Part shown: one piece after another, positions 1 to 13,300 of the stretch
How the letters are laid out: each line of letters begins with the position of its first letter
How positions within the stretch are numbered: position 1 is the stretch's first letter
Assembly (NCBI RefSeq): GCF_028389875.1
Contig: NC_084674.1
Span: forward strand, 11,999,501-12,063,500
Reading direction: 5' to 3'
DNA from: Rhea pennata
Taxonomy: Eukaryota; Chordata; Aves; Rheiformes; Rheidae
Length of the DNA stretch: 64,000 bases
Made by a program: the position numbers and the translations under genes
Notes under the pieces: generated by a model
What the model was told of the DNA's origin: nothing
What the model saw: only the letters and a program-made list of their open reading frames with translations
Database searches by the model: none

Positions 1-1972
1 CAATATTGCCCTGTGTAACAGAGAGACGGGTTTAGAAAGTCTCTGAGATACGTTGCCTTTGATTTCATGTTGGAATTTTGTATTTGGGCATCTACAAACA
101 CATTTCATCATACTATCTGCAAGAGGAGATTTGCTGAAGACACTAGGCAGGGGCTCTGACTCCTTAGCAGTGCCCTGAACAGGCCAAATAACAAGAAAGG
201 GCATGCCTCCACCTGGCACTTCTTTCCCTCCATCCCTTGCTTTTAATCAAATTATGGCTATGGCTAGCTGTGCAGTCAACCCTCATTTACACTGTGTATG
301 TGAATGAAGAAAATCATTAGACCTGATGCTGCTGCCCTAGTGCATAGTGAGTAGTATCTTTCTTGGTTAAAATCCCACTGAGCATACGTGGTGGTGATAG
401 AAACACATTTATAGAAAGAATGTATGTGGATTTTCTAAGCTCTTCATGAGTATTGCATGTGGCTCTACAATGTGACATCCTGGCAGACAAAAATTCTGAA
501 GACACCACACAATTATATCTCTTATTTAATGTTGTAGAAGATCTGGTTTTGCAGTGGGGTTCAGTTGCCATATGTATGATATAGATAGTTTGGAAGCCCT
601 TGGCATAATTTGATTGTGGCACCTTCCCAAGGCTGTAAGCTCTTGGAGGCAGGTGCTATTAGAGCACAGCTCCAAGTATAGACAGAATGAATATTTGTCT
701 GGGCAGACACACCTCTAAGATTTTGTAACGTTGGGAAATCAAAATGAATCGTGTCAAACCTTTAGTGAAAAATGATTTTTTTGCAAGGACTGAATCACCA
801 CCTGAATTTGCAACACTCAAATTGATCTGTAACCTCATGTTTTCCAATTTGATTCAGATTGTTCTATTTTCATTCTCTGGGTAGTAAAGCTTATGAAAGG
901 GTGTGATCACTGCTCACAAGGAAGCTTCATCAGCATGCATACTGGGTTGTGACTGTGTATGTAGCAGCATCAGACCTAGGCATGTTCACTTATTTATCTC
1001 TTGAGTAGCCAAAATACAGTAATTACCTTTTTTTTAAAGGGACAAGTTCAAGTAAAACTTAGAACAGATTCCAGCTGAGCAAGGCCTGTTTCTTTTTTTA
1101 CTCAGAAAATGTTTACTAAAATATTTCAAATACTGTTGACCTTCTCAGGATTCAAAATGAACGTCACTGCAAGCTAGTCTTAAAAAATAAACCTGACCAG
1201 ACAGAGCACTCTCTTGGAGCAATAACTGACAAGGTCACACTCCCAGGCCCTTCAGATTTTTTGGAACTTTTTTTCATTTCTTCAAAAATCTCCATTCCCT
1301 ATCTGTCAAGCGGGGTGCTTACGTCCCTTTTCAATGACTTGCTAGTTTACTGCCAACATAAAACAGCCAGCTAATTCCAGACCATGCCATGCCAAGAGAA
1401 TGAATTACTCTTGTATAAACCCTCTGCCTGGCAAAGGATAATGAAGACCTGCAAGCTGATCTAGATTCATACTGGCAGTAAATTCCAGATCAAGAATGGG
1501 CTTGTCTGAGCTGTAAGAGATTAATAATTATAATTTCCACCTTGGTTTTGGTCTTAAAATCTTCCAGGAGATGAAAAAGTATAGCATTTCTTACTATTCA
1601 AAAACAGAACTGTTTCTGAATGAAGATTTTTGCATGCTGAAATGTCTCTGAAATTTCAGCAAAGAAATGCTTCAGATGAAACAATCACATTGCTTCCTGT
1701 CTGTTCCCTTACTTTAAGTGTACCAATGTCATAAAAACAAGCTCTTATTCTCAGTTATGAAACAGTGGTGACTCTCATACACATGTCAACGTTTCTTGTG
1801 GAATAAACAATAGCAGAGAAAAAAGGCGGGTTTAGGCAAGGAACCAAAGTTGTTTTCAGCTGAGATTTGAAATGAGGTAAGCCAGAAGTGAAATCAGCAA
1901 CAGATGATACAGATACTGGCAGCATTGACAGTCTATGAATGATTCCATTTTCTTGTCATTGGCTTTTTGCAG
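1..1972 (+). other. UROC1: UROC1 intron sequence (upstream end outside window)
   Basis: I looked here for the exon that should end in the ...ACRRIK segment before APVVLSRD and did not find it, so this is read as the 3' part of an intron. It is AT-rich single-copy sequence with no recognisable repeat family. Short open frames on both strands show no family resemblance. Confidence 0.7.
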
Positions 1973-2071
1973 GCTCCAGTAGTCCTCAGCCGAGATCACC
2001 ATGATGTGAGTGGGACCGACAGTCCTTACAGAGAAACGTCAAATGTTTATGATGGATCTGCCTTCTGCGCA
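1973..2071 (+). CDS. UROC1: UROC1 fourth-from-last coding exon
   Basis: The acceptor is tttttgcag and the donor is gtcagc at 2072. The exon enters in phase 0 and leaves with one base (G) that completes GAC (Asp) in the next exon. It encodes APVVLSRDHHDVSGTDSP, then YRETSNVYDGSAFCA. This is the conserved R-D-H-x-D...R-E-T region, which lies at the active site of bacterial urocanases. Confidence 0.95.
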
Positions 2072-5000
2072 GGTCAGCAGAACAGCTGAGACTTGTCAGT
2101 CCAGGGAAACAAGGAAATTGTTTTAAAAGAGAAATTTTTAATACAGCATTTTAAAAATGTTTTTGTTTAACCCTTTAATCCCCATTAATCAGATTTCCTG
2201 TGAACTTGACATAGAAGCTTTGTGGGATTTAAAAGTGATACAGAAATGAATGTTGACCTAGTTAAATATGACAGGCTCAGAATAATGATGATATAAATCT
2301 GAAGCAATGCTGAAAATTTGCTGACGATACATCAGATTCTCCTAAATGTAAATGGAGAGCAGTCTGTCTCAGAGGACTATATCATTAGTCCTCTGATATT
2401 TGATTTTAATTTTGCATGTTGAGGTTTCAAGGAGGTGATCTGAGCAAAATTACAGTAGTACTTCCTTGGGATATACAAGGTCAAAATCAGGTCTATAAAA
2501 GTACTTTACTCAAGAAAAATCTGGAGTGTTTGAAAAGGACATTTTCTGATCATGTGGGAACATACTTTGATAGTAAAAGCACAAGAATGGAGGTCAGGAG
2601 TTCTGGATTAGATTCCAAGCCTTGCTGCTCACTCACAGTTTGACTGTGGGCAACTCACATCATAAGTTTGCTATTCAAAAGGAGCTTTTAGTTCTGCATA
2701 CCTGACCTGAGCTAACCAGATTCTGCTTTTGAGTTTGTGAAATGACACTTTAGAAGAATAAACCCAAGAACTATCAGATTGGAGACATGAAAAATGAATG
2801 AAGTGCTAAAAAACTTTAACCTGAATCTTCCTCAATTTTCTTTCTGTAAAGTGGAGATGATGATAATAGCTTTAGCTCAGTGGTCTTTCCACGTCATGAA
2901 CTGACAGTCAGGAAGCGACTTGAGATATGAAGGTTCAAGCTGCTGCAGAAGGAGAAATTGATTGAGATACCTGAGAATATTGAATGACTTCTATTATGAC
3001 TGGGAGTTCATAATAGAACTAAATTATGGCTCGATTTTAAGGAGAGAAGTTTCCTGCTATCTTAATTTGATTTCCTGATGAAGAGAGGCTTATAGCTGTG
3101 TGTCTATCAGCTCCACTTCAATAATTTTGTAGCACATTGGCCCATTCTAATGGACCAGGTGCGTAGAGACCTCAATGTTTGATTCTGACAAGGTGTATGA
3201 AAATGGCGAAGCTGCATAAGGAAGTGATCCAGATCAGTGTCTCCACCGAATGACTTAACCACATGAGTAAATCTCAGACAGTGTTCACAGGAGAGGGCAA
3301 GGCTTGCTAAATCCCATTGCTTATCACAGTACCTGTTCTTGTTTATATTTTCTGAGTTACATGAATTATTTGCCCTTATCCAAAGCCTGCTGACTGCTGG
3401 TTTCAGTCGTCTTGGAAATCAGGCCTAACATGTTATATCAGATGAGCTTCTGAGAAAGTACAAGGCCATCTTAGATCTTCATCTTTCCTTCCTTTCCTGT
3501 CATTTTAGCACCACAGCATTTAAGCTGATTCAATTGAAATTGGTTCCTCTGACATATTGGATTTTTTCAGAATGTTTCCCTGTCTCACTTCTTGTCACAA
3601 TAAGTATCTCAGCCCAGTCCCTGGCCAAGCATGGGTCATTGATGCCCTGCAAAGTGTATTTCAACACAGACATTTGTTCCATTAGTGACCTTTCTTGAAG
3701 CCAAAGAACAGGACATTATTGCACACTTAGTTTACTTGCCACACTCCTCATCTGGCCTTGATTCTTAGCATGCTAGTGACTGAGGAAAAAATCTGTACTT
3801 TTTTTAGAATATGAGGTTTTTAATCTCTCCTGTTCCCCTTCCTTCATGACAGCACTGTAATTATGATAATTGGGTTATTAAAGTGACATAATGCCACATA
3901 AAAGAAGCCATAATGGGGCTTTTGACAGCATTTAACATCGATTAATGCTTGAGTAAATTCATTTTTCCATCAGACAAGTAACAATTGTGGGTCTGCAAAT
4001 GGGGCTATGGGGCTTATTTTTACTGTTAAAACCACAACAAATGATCTATAACTCCTGAAATAAAAAGTTCAGCACATTTTCTATGGGTTTCACCCCATTA
4101 TTCTCTCCTGTGTGCCTCTCTTTCCACCTCTGAGAATGTCCTTTAGCACACATACAGAGGTGGCAAAGGTTGGTGCCTTCAGCTGCATGACATATATGAA
4201 ATTCTAATGAACATTTCAGTGGAAACTGTGCATTCGACATTAGTCCCCTAAATTACTTTTCTCCACTAAAAAAAATAATAATAAAACAAACATCTTGTCT
4301 GACTTCTGCAGTTACAGGGTCATAGGGGGGTAAAATTCCCTCATGTCCAGAGAATTAGGGCCATACCACTTCCAACCCAGGTTTGTTCCCAAAATACAGC
4401 TCACGAGCTTTAGTTTTTCTCCCCCCCCCCCCCCCAGTTGAACTCACTCAGTGGTTCGATCTGAGACCACTTCAGTTCAGGCTCTCCTGAGAGCTGCAAG
4501 ATGTGTAGGTTTTCAAAAAATGTCTCCTCATGTTGTAAGCTTACACATGGATGTGTCCAGGCGTTGCAGTGAGTGGATTGTATTTCTTGCCACCCTCAGG
4601 AGGTATCAGCCAGCTGAGGAATAGTAGATTCTTCAACTGCTTGAACTTGATCAGAAATACAGAAGGCATCAGAGTCCTCTCAAACCACAGTGGAAATTGG
4701 TTTTTGCTTCCCCTGTTGGGGATAGAGGGAAATAATCTCTTACTGTTTCTCCCAAGCATGAGGTGTGTTCATTATATGTATCTGTGAGAGAAGTCGTGAG
4801 TAAACCCTGCTTCCATCAGTGCCTCCACACACTCACAATGAAGTTGCCAGCAGAAGGAAAGAGCAGCTCAACCAAAACCAAACAGAGTGTACCAGGGCTG
4901 TTGTAACATGTCTCCTTTCCTCCTAGACATGGCAGTACAAAACTTTGTAGGAGACGCATTCAGAGGAGCTACCTGGGTCGCCTTGCACAATGGTGGTGGT

Positions 5001-6943
5001 GTTGGCTGGTAAGGAGAACCGACTTATGTTTCTGAAGATGGACTCTCAATCCAGTTATCACTGCTGTGTATGTTTGTGGGGAAGAGAGACAGGGAGGGGA
5101 CTGTAGAGATGATGTGGTATATATTACTGGAGTAGTACAATGCTGTGATCATAGGGAGGATGCGCTTGGAGACAAGGGCTGAAAGGATGCATTATAAGGT
5201 GAAGTGTGGTGTTGTATGAGGCTTTTTTAATTAATGTCCATATGTCAAGAAAAAGTGTTTTGGACATTGGCCATGGCACAGTTTGGAGAACTTAATTGTC
5301 CAAATAAGGACAGTCTGCTGTGGTCTTTTTGAACAGATCCCATTTCCAAAGTTGTCTTCACACATGCACAGCTAGAGTGTTAGCGGATGGATTATGTTTA
5401 GGTTTCCCCTTAAGCCGCATTTAAATCTTCGACCTTAGGACCCCAATATAAATGCCCATGTGCTAAAGTGCAATGAGGGGTTATTGATACAAAACAGCTC
5501 AGGTGCCAGCAAACCCCCCACTCTCCCTTCTCTCCACTTGCTCAAGCCTGGTAGAATAAAAGACCACAGCCAAGTAAAGACTTGATTAAACAGCTCCTCC
5601 TTCACCTAAGACACAGAACTGAGAGAAATACCCAAGCTAAGAAGCAGAATGAGAGAAATATCATATATGGAGAAGGAAGTTCATCTCCTCCATATGGCAA
5701 TAAAGAGACTCTGGATTGGCAGAGGTTTAGGGGAAAGAGTGGCGGTACTGTGGGGTCAATCGCCTGGTTTGCTCATTCTGGCAGTCTAGCAAAGCATCTC
5801 CCATTTACAGTCATGTCTTTATTTTGTGGTGTAGCTGGTGAAAAGGGAGACACCCTTCTATTAAATACTATAGTGCCTCTATTAAATACTATAGTGATCC
5901 CTCTCACTTAGCTGTTCCATCTAGCTTCTCCAGAATATGCTAAAAAGAGCAAGCCAGATTTAAAGAACTTATTGCAGATGTTATCCTCAGAGATACTCAA
6001 GGATTTTTGATAATTTCTTGTCCTGATGAGCTAGAGATAGAAAAATATTCCTTCAAATCAGATGGAGACTTCCCTCCTGTGCAGTCTATGTAACTTTTAT
6101 TTCAGTGAAGTAGCTGTTGAATAGAAGGTATGTGAGAGCAAAATTGGATCATGGAATGAGAAAGGTCTCTGAGGGGTTAATCACGTGCAGTGAAAATCTA
6201 GCTCTATAGATTTCAGTGATAACCATCAAGGCCAGGATTTCATTCATAACTTCCAGAGTCCCAGGTGAAAAATACATACTGGCATACCTGCCTATTCTGG
6301 TTGCCTCAGTATCTAGAGATTGCAGCAGACTAGATCTATTTGAATAGCTTTTGCTGAATTTAACCTTTAAAGAAATCTGGTCATGAAATACAAGCAAACA
6401 CAAACACTGTGCACTATGTATTGTTCAAAGTATTTGGAGTATTTTTATAATTGTTTAATTACAATGGATATTGTTATTATAATTGCTTATTGTTATTATA
6501 ATGGGTATTGTTATAATGGACAATATTATGGATATTATTATAATTGCTTATACCAGAAGTTATTTGTTCTGTGTGTTGATGATGTTTATTCAAAATTCAA
6601 ACCATACAAATTATAATATTCCTCATCTCTCTCCGGCCTTTTTCAAGGCCAGTCCCTTCTGCACATTTTTAGCCCTCTGAGCAATCTAAAGAGAGGTTGG
6701 CCGAATGGTGGCCGAATGGTGAGACTACCCCTACTTCTGGAAAACTGGCAGTGGCCAGACTGCAATTCCGGTCTTACTGTTTTAATCGGTTCTTTAAGTG
6801 GAGTTACATCACTGAAAAGAAGCTATCTCTGAAGGCAGAGCAGAGGTACTGTCACTTACATAATAAATAGGAAAAACAGCATGTGGTTATTCACTGAAAT
6901 CAACATATCCATAGAAAAGCAAGGAGATATATATCTATCTATA

Positions 6944-6974
<31 letters not shown>

Positions 6975-9097
6975 TTTTTCTCCCCTCCCCTCTCCTGCCA
7001 GTTCCTATGGCTGCTTAGTGGCTTGTCATTATGTAACAGTATCTGCTCACCTTGTTCTTGGGAGTAGTCTTAGCCCTCTGTGATTAAATTATTGTGCTTC
7101 AGTGAAGAATGTGGAGCCTGAAAATTAGGCCTGTCTCTGTACGAGCCTTAATAAGCCATCATGCTGAGACTCGGACGTGGTAACAATGTCGTGTCATTAG
7201 GTGCCACAGTCTGGAGAGCTCCCGAAAGCCGTGGCGTGACAGGTGGTTCTGCTCGGCTTAACTAATCGTGGCACCACCCCAGCAAGTTACAGCACTATCC
7301 TCCTTTGCCTTCTAAGGAGGAAGAGAGGAATAATTTAATGGTGGGAAAAGAAACAAAATCAACCCCCCTACCACTACAAATTGCTTTCTTTGCCTGGAAG
7401 AGTAAGATGCTTTCAGGTTTTTCTTTGCCTCTGGAGAGGTAAAAATTCAGTTGATTTTGCCACAAAGAAATCTCCATGTGCATAAAAAACATCTCATCTT
7501 GTGGAGAGCTGATATGGAGGTGTGAAAGTGCATATGGAAGCTGACGTATATTTATAAACCAATATGCACATGATTAGGAAGAAATCAAATTGCTATTGGA
7601 ACATCTCTGTTCAGGGAGTTCAGAAATGGCAACTGCACTGTGTTCATCTACCTGTCTTCCCTGCAGAGGTTGGGCTTGCCTGAAACTGTTGACAGATCTG
7701 GCATATCTTCCTGAAGAGGCTAGAAAAATGCCTTTTACGTGCTTTGATTTTATGTGCTGGAGCCTTGTGGGGCAAACACAAAAAACAGGCTTAATGTTTA
7801 TTTAGCTGGAATCTGCATCACATGTGCTGCTTGAGAGATTTAAGATTAACATATTCTTGACCATAATTACAGCAAATGAATGCCATTCTCTTCTTGCAGC
7901 CTGTTTATTTGCAGGAGAATATATATTAGCACAGAGTCTGAGTAACCTGTAGTAACAAAAAGGCAGAAGTAATTTAAGAATTGAACTACACTGTTGACAG
8001 TGTGACATCTTGATTGTGAGAGAGGCCTTGTTTTCTTTGATCACCTTAAAAGGAGACATCTGGAAATTATAGGAGGTAGCTTAGGTCAAAATGCCACATG
8101 TTTTTTTAATTACCTGAAAATATGACCCAATGCTAATGAAGGCAGAGAGCTCCCCTTTAAAAGTGAGAAGTTTTGCTAGAAAATCCATGCTAACAAACAT
8201 TGGTGTTTAATTTATGAGTGATATTTAGACAGTAGGACAGATTCTGATGAGTGCTTCTGATTCACACTGGAGTAACTCCATGGAAATTGATGGAGAGACT
8301 CTAAATTTATGGAGTGCAAGTAAGATCAGACGCTCACTGTTCATGCCTAAGCTTCAAAGGATGCTCTTTGGGATACTGTGCACAGAGGGGATTTTTGCCA
8401 CTGAATGAACATCATTTGCCAGTGTAGAATATCTTTAGAAAGCGCCAGTCCAGAGGTCTGATTTTTCTTATTGTCCAATGTTGTCAATAGGCTGAGTTGA
8501 GGTGTGATTTTACTGTGATCTCATTTACACATTGATTTTGATACTCTGTGTTTATGTATCTGGAAACAGAATCTGAAATTTCAGCACAAGCTTTCAGTTA
8601 ATCTCAAGCAACAAAATCAAGCCAGATACGGAACAGAATAAGCTGGTACTGCCCTTGTGGATGCCCATTTGCCCACTTCAGGAATTAATGTTACTCTAGA
8701 TAGTGACTTGTACCACTTTGGCATTTACTGGCAATCAAAATTATCTATCCACATTACTATTACATTGCTGCTGGATTTGGTCATGGGGAAATGAGTGTAA
8801 CTGTCAATTGAACTTGTGCAAGTAACACTTTGCTCCGAGGCCCAGGTTGCATTCTGATCCATTCTGCTGGTGTGAAATGAGACTCATTCCACTTGCTAAG
8901 AGGAATCCTCAGCTCCTTAGCTACAACCTGCAGCCAAATTGCTGTAATTAAACTGATTTGCACATACAGCTTAGAGTACTGTCAGTATAAAGAACAACAT
9001 GGGATGAGCTTTTTCTCTGTAGAAAAAAATCCTTTACAGCTGCAACATGGGCTGGCCTGTTAGATGTGGACACAAAGTGAGCTTTGCTGTGTGGGTG

Positions 9098-9128
<31 letters not shown>

Positions 9129-12100
9129 CTACTGCTAATTTGGTCTAGCTGCACAAAAGCAGCAGAGTGTAATGAGGTAACTGGCTGTGGTCTTCATACA
9201 ATGACATTTGTACTGTTGTAGTCAGGTTGGCTATTTCTTTCTAAGATGATAACAACAAGAGGTGTTTAAAAATAGTATTTGAAAGAAATTCAAAAGTGTG
9301 GATGTTTGCTTTCATCTCAATGTGAGACTAAGAGCAGAATTAATGAAATATTTCACAAAATAAAAAGTTCCTTGAAATTAAATTTCAGGCTGAAAAGTGT
9401 TGATAGTGTCAATCCAGAAGAAACATCTCATTTTGAAATATCAGCAATCACAGTGTTCAAACATCTCAATTGAAAACATGACTCTGTTTCAAATTCCTCT
9501 ACTCACTATAAGAAACTGATTCCTCGGCTGTCATTCTGCTAGGAGAACTGTCAACTCCATGAAAATTGTATTTCAACAGAAAAGGTATTTAGCTATTTCA
9601 GCCAGCTCTAATAATGGTAAGGAGTTCAGAGAATAGTAACATGATGTGAGATTGGAGTTCTCAATAAGTTCCTTAATAAGCCCCTACGTATCACATTGCT
9701 GGTGCATATAACTAGTGAAAGGAAGTGAACATCATGTAAGTAACAATATAACACTAAAAATAGGAAAAACGTGAGTTCTGATTTCAGGAAGTAGATCTGA
9801 GATCTGTCAGGCTCTGATGTAGCCTTCTAAGAAAAGAGAGCAAAGACCCTGTTTTGGGGGAAGCTCAGGTTGCTGCTGGAAAAAATACAGTAAGAAATAG
9901 TTCTGTACTGGATTGGGAGACAGCTAACTTCAACCTGATTCTTGGATATGTCTAATGTTACTCTGTGTAAATGCTGTGAACTTCTGTTAGCTATAAAACA
10001 CAGGACAAATCCTGCTTCTAGGGATCTCCATTAGTATTCTCCTGTACCATGTGTGTTTTTAAGTAGGATATGCCCCCTTTCTCTCAAATATTACTGATGC
10101 TGAGTGATAACGCCAGAACTCTCTTACAGATTTACAGCAACAGATAATTTTCCAACCATTCTCACTACTATTCGCCACATGCATCAAAACAGGAACTTGA
10201 GCAGGCCAGATTCGGAAGCTAGACATGACCGTTGGCTCTGCATGTTTTCCCTGTCTTTTTAAAACCAGACTGATATTACTCCCAAGTATATCTGCTAGTT
10301 TGTTGCGTAGTTCTGTTCTCCTCCTGCTAATAAGTCTGCTTCTTGAGAAGTTGGCTCTGATGTCTTTAAATATCTGTCTCATACAAAACAAATGGCTGAT
10401 TTTGAAATGATTGAGGCAGATGTTTGTTAAGTGGTTGTTAACATTTCTCTAATAAAATACTCTCCTATTTGTCCTGAGAGAATATAAACAGATCCATCTG
10501 TTTCAGTAAGTATGTAGTCCTCTCATCGTTCTGCTTATGTAGCAGGCCCTGGGGTGGCAAAAATGAACAGTCTGATCTTCAAAAATCCCTGAGTTATTGC
10601 TTCTGATGACTGAAGAGTTACCTAACGTTTCCCTGCTTGTTGTTTCTAAAGCCCGTACAGAGTGTGGTCCTCAGGAGGTGCAGAGCAAGCACTTGGAGCA
10701 GGCACTGGTTGCTAGCTGGGCGTTACAGCGAAGACAGCATAGGTTTCCAGCCCTATTCCAAACTAGGCCTTTGCACTCCTAATTTTTTAAGGTATAAAAG
10801 GTTATTGATAATGTCTTTTATTCAGCATCATTTCTATGTTCTCATCCTTCTTTCTCCAGTGCAACCGAACAAATTCACTTTTGCAAATTTTGTGAGATTG
10901 ACTTGGGTTCTTTTGGTTTATTTATTTATCTTTTTTTTTAATAATTTTACTTTTCAGGGGTGAAGTGATCAATGGGGGCTTTGGCCTTGTTTTGGATGGG
11001 TCCACAGAGGCTGAAGAACGAGCTAAGATGATGCTCAGCTGGGATGTTTCCAATGGAGTAAGCAAATCTCATAATATATGTCGATTATAAATACCATCCT
11101 CCTGTCTTAAAATGTGCCTTCACTTGGGTCTAGCTTTGTTCAGGTACTCAGATTCCTTTGCTCCTACTCATTTTAACTGTATGGGAGTATGACTATCCAG
11201 GCAAGAGTGTGGGATCTTGCTCTTTTTATCCCAGGAATAGTTCTGATGGACCAAATGACTCATTCTGTCCACTCCTAAAATGGGCTGCTTATGAATGAGC
11301 CTGATTCCACTGAAATCAATGGGTTGTTTTCAACCAACTTCAATGAGCTCTGAGTCATAAAAGAAGCTGAGAAATTCTTGGGTCAGGAATTTACTGTAAA
11401 ATGTTCAGAGCACCCTCTTTGACTTTATAACATACTGGAGTCCAATCATTTCCACATATCAGATTATTTTAAATTAGACCTTTGTTATGCTTTTTATTTG
11501 CCTCCATAGTATTGAGAACTCTATGAACTTCAGTCGTGCGTATCCCAAACTTTGATCTAGATTTCTTGAAGTGCCAGCTTGTGCAGCCCTTGCTAATATT
11601 AGAGAGGGTTTTTGTCTTCTATTAGGGTTTAGATGGACCTTGGTTTTTTTAAGACTGAGATTCCATCTCTTAATGAGCAGAAATGGTTGTTCAGCTCAGC
11701 CAGATGAAGTCAGTATTCTTGTGTCAAGATGTCTTTATTCAGTACTGACAGAGAGCACATCCAGTAAGGTGTGATGATACACAGTCCAATTAAAAGAAAA
11801 AAAAAAGATTGTGCGTAACTTAACCTCACAAGGGCTTGATGTGTTAAAGGAACTCCTTGCAGATGCTAACATGATCTGTTGTTCTCAGAAGAATGAAAAT
11901 TTCTTCATGTCTTAGATCTGAACTTTTTTTTTTTCCCCATGAAGGACCCAACTCTCTGGGGAGGGATTAAAAAAAAAAAAAAAAAAAAGGAAAGGGGCAG
12001 GGGGAGGAGAAGAACAATTTGCAAGTATTCGCTGTCCTAGAGCTGAAATAACATATTAATAAACTATCAAGGGCGTGACTTGTAAATCTGAGCCATGAAG

Positions 12101-13300
12101 GCAAGCCCTTAACAAGCACTGGGCATCAGAGACTGCCTATTAAAAACTCAGTAAGTCTTTTGCTGCTCTAGTTTATTGCAAGTAAAAGCCCCACTCCTCC
12201 ATGCACATATTTAAAAAGGACAATCTGAGGATGTTGCTCATTTTATATACCAGACTGGAAGGAGCCTGGAGTGCATCCTAGAAAATATGTTCTAGGAATA
12301 GTCATAGGTGAGTGGCAGGGAAATTGACTTTTTAACTTAAAAGGCCATTTCCAGCTCTTATTGATGTGATCCTGGCAACTTATTATTAGCCGTAGGTTAA
12401 TCATATGCTTAAATATTTTGCTAAATTGGAACCTAAGTGTTTTCTTGCTTGGATACTTTTGAGTCTTGCTGAATATTCCAGGCACTGATTTGTAATTTGT
12501 AATAAAATGAGATTTGTAATGCTATGGAATACAGGGAAGTACTTACTTCCTTTGTGCCAAATATTTACATTTTTATTCATTTAGGGAGTTTTGCCTGTAT
12601 ACAGACCAATGTGCAGAGCTTTGCCATTGGAAGAGGGCACCAGCAGTTCCCTTGGCATCCATGGAGTTTGACCCATAGGTACTGTCAGAGAGTTTGGCTC
12701 CATAATTTATAGTTTGAAAATGCATTGAATGACCTTTACATTTTTCCTGTTAATATCTATCCTACTACAAAAGCATTGATTGCTTAAACTGTAGTGTTTT
12801 CTAAAACAACAGCTAGTTTTACAGAGCTTGGATGGAGAATAAGCTTGTTTAGGGAGGGAGCTTTGTGGCTTACCTGTTTATAAGGTATCTGGCTCTACCA
12901 GTCTTATTAGCCCAAATTACGTTACAGTATGAAAATGTACCAAGTCCATCCAACAACTACTCATAAAAATACTTTGAGAGAAGAGGTAAGTATTACAAAA
13001 ATTATTTCCTACATCAGTTTGGAAACTTGGAACTGGCAAGTGATTGGATGGTTTATTACAATGAAATTGTGTGCCTGTGTTTGCACAAACATTGGGTAAG
13101 ATGGGATGTGGCAAGGAAAATGTACAATCTTTATACCCATTGATTTTCTGGTCTGACAGGTTGCCAGACGCTGCTGGTCAGGTAATGACTACGCTTATGA
13201 GACAATCTGCCAAGCAATGAAAGAGAATGTCACATTGAAGGTGACTCTCCCGCACAAGGTGGCAGATGAGAGCATCTTGGAGCAAGCCTTGCAATGTTAA
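1973..13300 (+). CDS. UROC1: UROC1, urocanate hydratase, 3' portion (four terminal coding exons)
   Basis: Urocanate hydratase converts urocanate to 4-imidazolone-5-propionate in the cytosol, the second step of histidine breakdown, with tightly bound NAD+ as a catalytic group. The coding exons are 1973-2071, 4927-5008, 10958-11057 and 13160-13300. Joined in phase they give about 140 C-terminal residues ending at TAA. Diagnostic stretches are VVLSRDHHDVSGTDSP, FRGATWVALHNGGGVGWG (glycine-rich, split between exons two and three), MMLSWDVSNGVARRCWSGND and VTLPHKVADE, all as in vertebrate urocanase. All introns are GT-AG and no frame break is visible. The protein is normally about 676 residues, so roughly the first four fifths lie outside the window. 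The next gene downstream on the same strand is ZXDC, as in human. Identity is from recalled human sequence; alternatives are unlikely. Confidence 0.96.
2072..4926 (+). other. UROC1: UROC1 intron
   Basis: Intron between the RDHHD exon and the HNGGGVG exon. It is unique AT-rich sequence with a C15 tract at 4421-4435. Nothing coding is recognised. Confidence 0.85.
4421..4435. repeat. Poly(C) tract, C15
   Basis: Fifteen consecutive C within a UROC1 intron. Confidence 0.95.
4927..5008 (+). CDS. UROC1: UROC1 third-from-last coding exon
   Basis: The acceptor is ctcctag and the donor is gtaagg at 5009. It encodes (D)MAVQNFVGDAFRGATWVAL and then HNGGGVG(W). The Gly-rich HNGGGVGWG motif lies in the core of the fold near the NAD site. 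The Trp codon is split TG|G over the 5.9-kb intron that follows. Confidence 0.95.
5858..5899. repeat. 21-bp tandem duplication
   Basis: Two copies of ctattaaatactatagtg plus a variable triplet (cct or atc), spaced 21 bp apart in a UROC1 intron. Confidence 0.9.
6450..6552. repeat. Degenerate AT-rich minisatellite
   Basis: Repeated variants of attgttattataat, aatggatattgttat and gcttattgttattataatgg in a UROC1 intron; period irregular. Confidence 0.7.
6699..6720. repeat. 11-bp tandem repeat
   Basis: Two exact copies of ggccgaatggt. Confidence 0.9.
6926..6979. repeat. (AT)n / poly(T) microsatellite
   Basis: An imperfect atatctatct prefix, then about 13 AT units, then about 13 T. Confidence 0.9.
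9098..9124. repeat. Poly(T) tract, T27
   Basis: Uninterrupted T run in a UROC1 intron. Confidence 0.95.
10958..11057 (+). CDS. UROC1: UROC1 penultimate coding exon
   Basis: The acceptor is ttttcag after a T-rich tract and the donor is gtaagc at 11058. It encodes (W)GEVINGGFGLVLDGSTEAEE, then RAKMMLSWDVSNG, and ends on a complete Gly codon (phase 0). Confidence 0.95.
11058..13159 (+). other. UROC1: UROC1 last intron
   Basis: A 2.1-kb intron ahead of the terminal exon. It carries an A20 run at 11969-11988. Nothing else is recognised. Confidence 0.85.
11969..11988. repeat. Poly(A) tract, A20
   Basis: Uninterrupted A run in the last UROC1 intron. Confidence 0.95.
13160..13300 (+). CDS. UROC1: UROC1 terminal coding exon and stop
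   Basis: The acceptor is tctgacag. It encodes VARRCWSGNDYAYETICQ, then AMKENVTLKVTLPHKVADES and ILEQALQC, ending in TAA at 13298-13300. Length and end match the human C-terminus (HKVEDERVLQQALQL), so the end is natural and not a truncation. Confidence 0.95.
   Translation, partial: VARRCWSGNDYAYETICQAMKENVTLKVTLPHKVADESILEQALQC

Larger units (their letters stand above)
5009..10957 (+). other. UROC1: UROC1 long intron
   Basis: A 5.9-kb intron splitting the Trp codon of HNGGGVGWG. It holds several simple repeats listed separately: a 21-bp tandem at 5858, an AT-rich degenerate array at 6450, an 11-bp tandem at 6699, an (AT)n/T tract at 6926 and a T27 run at 9098. No coding exon or transposon is recognised. 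Confidence 0.85.

Noticed and set aside
1984-2015. Possible splice donor (gatgtgagtggg) inside the UROC1 exon
   Set aside because: The exon continues in frame with conserved residues to a donor at 2072 whose phase matches the next exon, so the internal site is not the main donor.
4453-4465. ggttcgatctgag, shared with 61558-61570 and resembling a tRNA B box
   Set aside because: Only 13 bases are shared, with no A box at the right distance and no flanking similarity, so neither a tRNA gene nor a SINE is supported.
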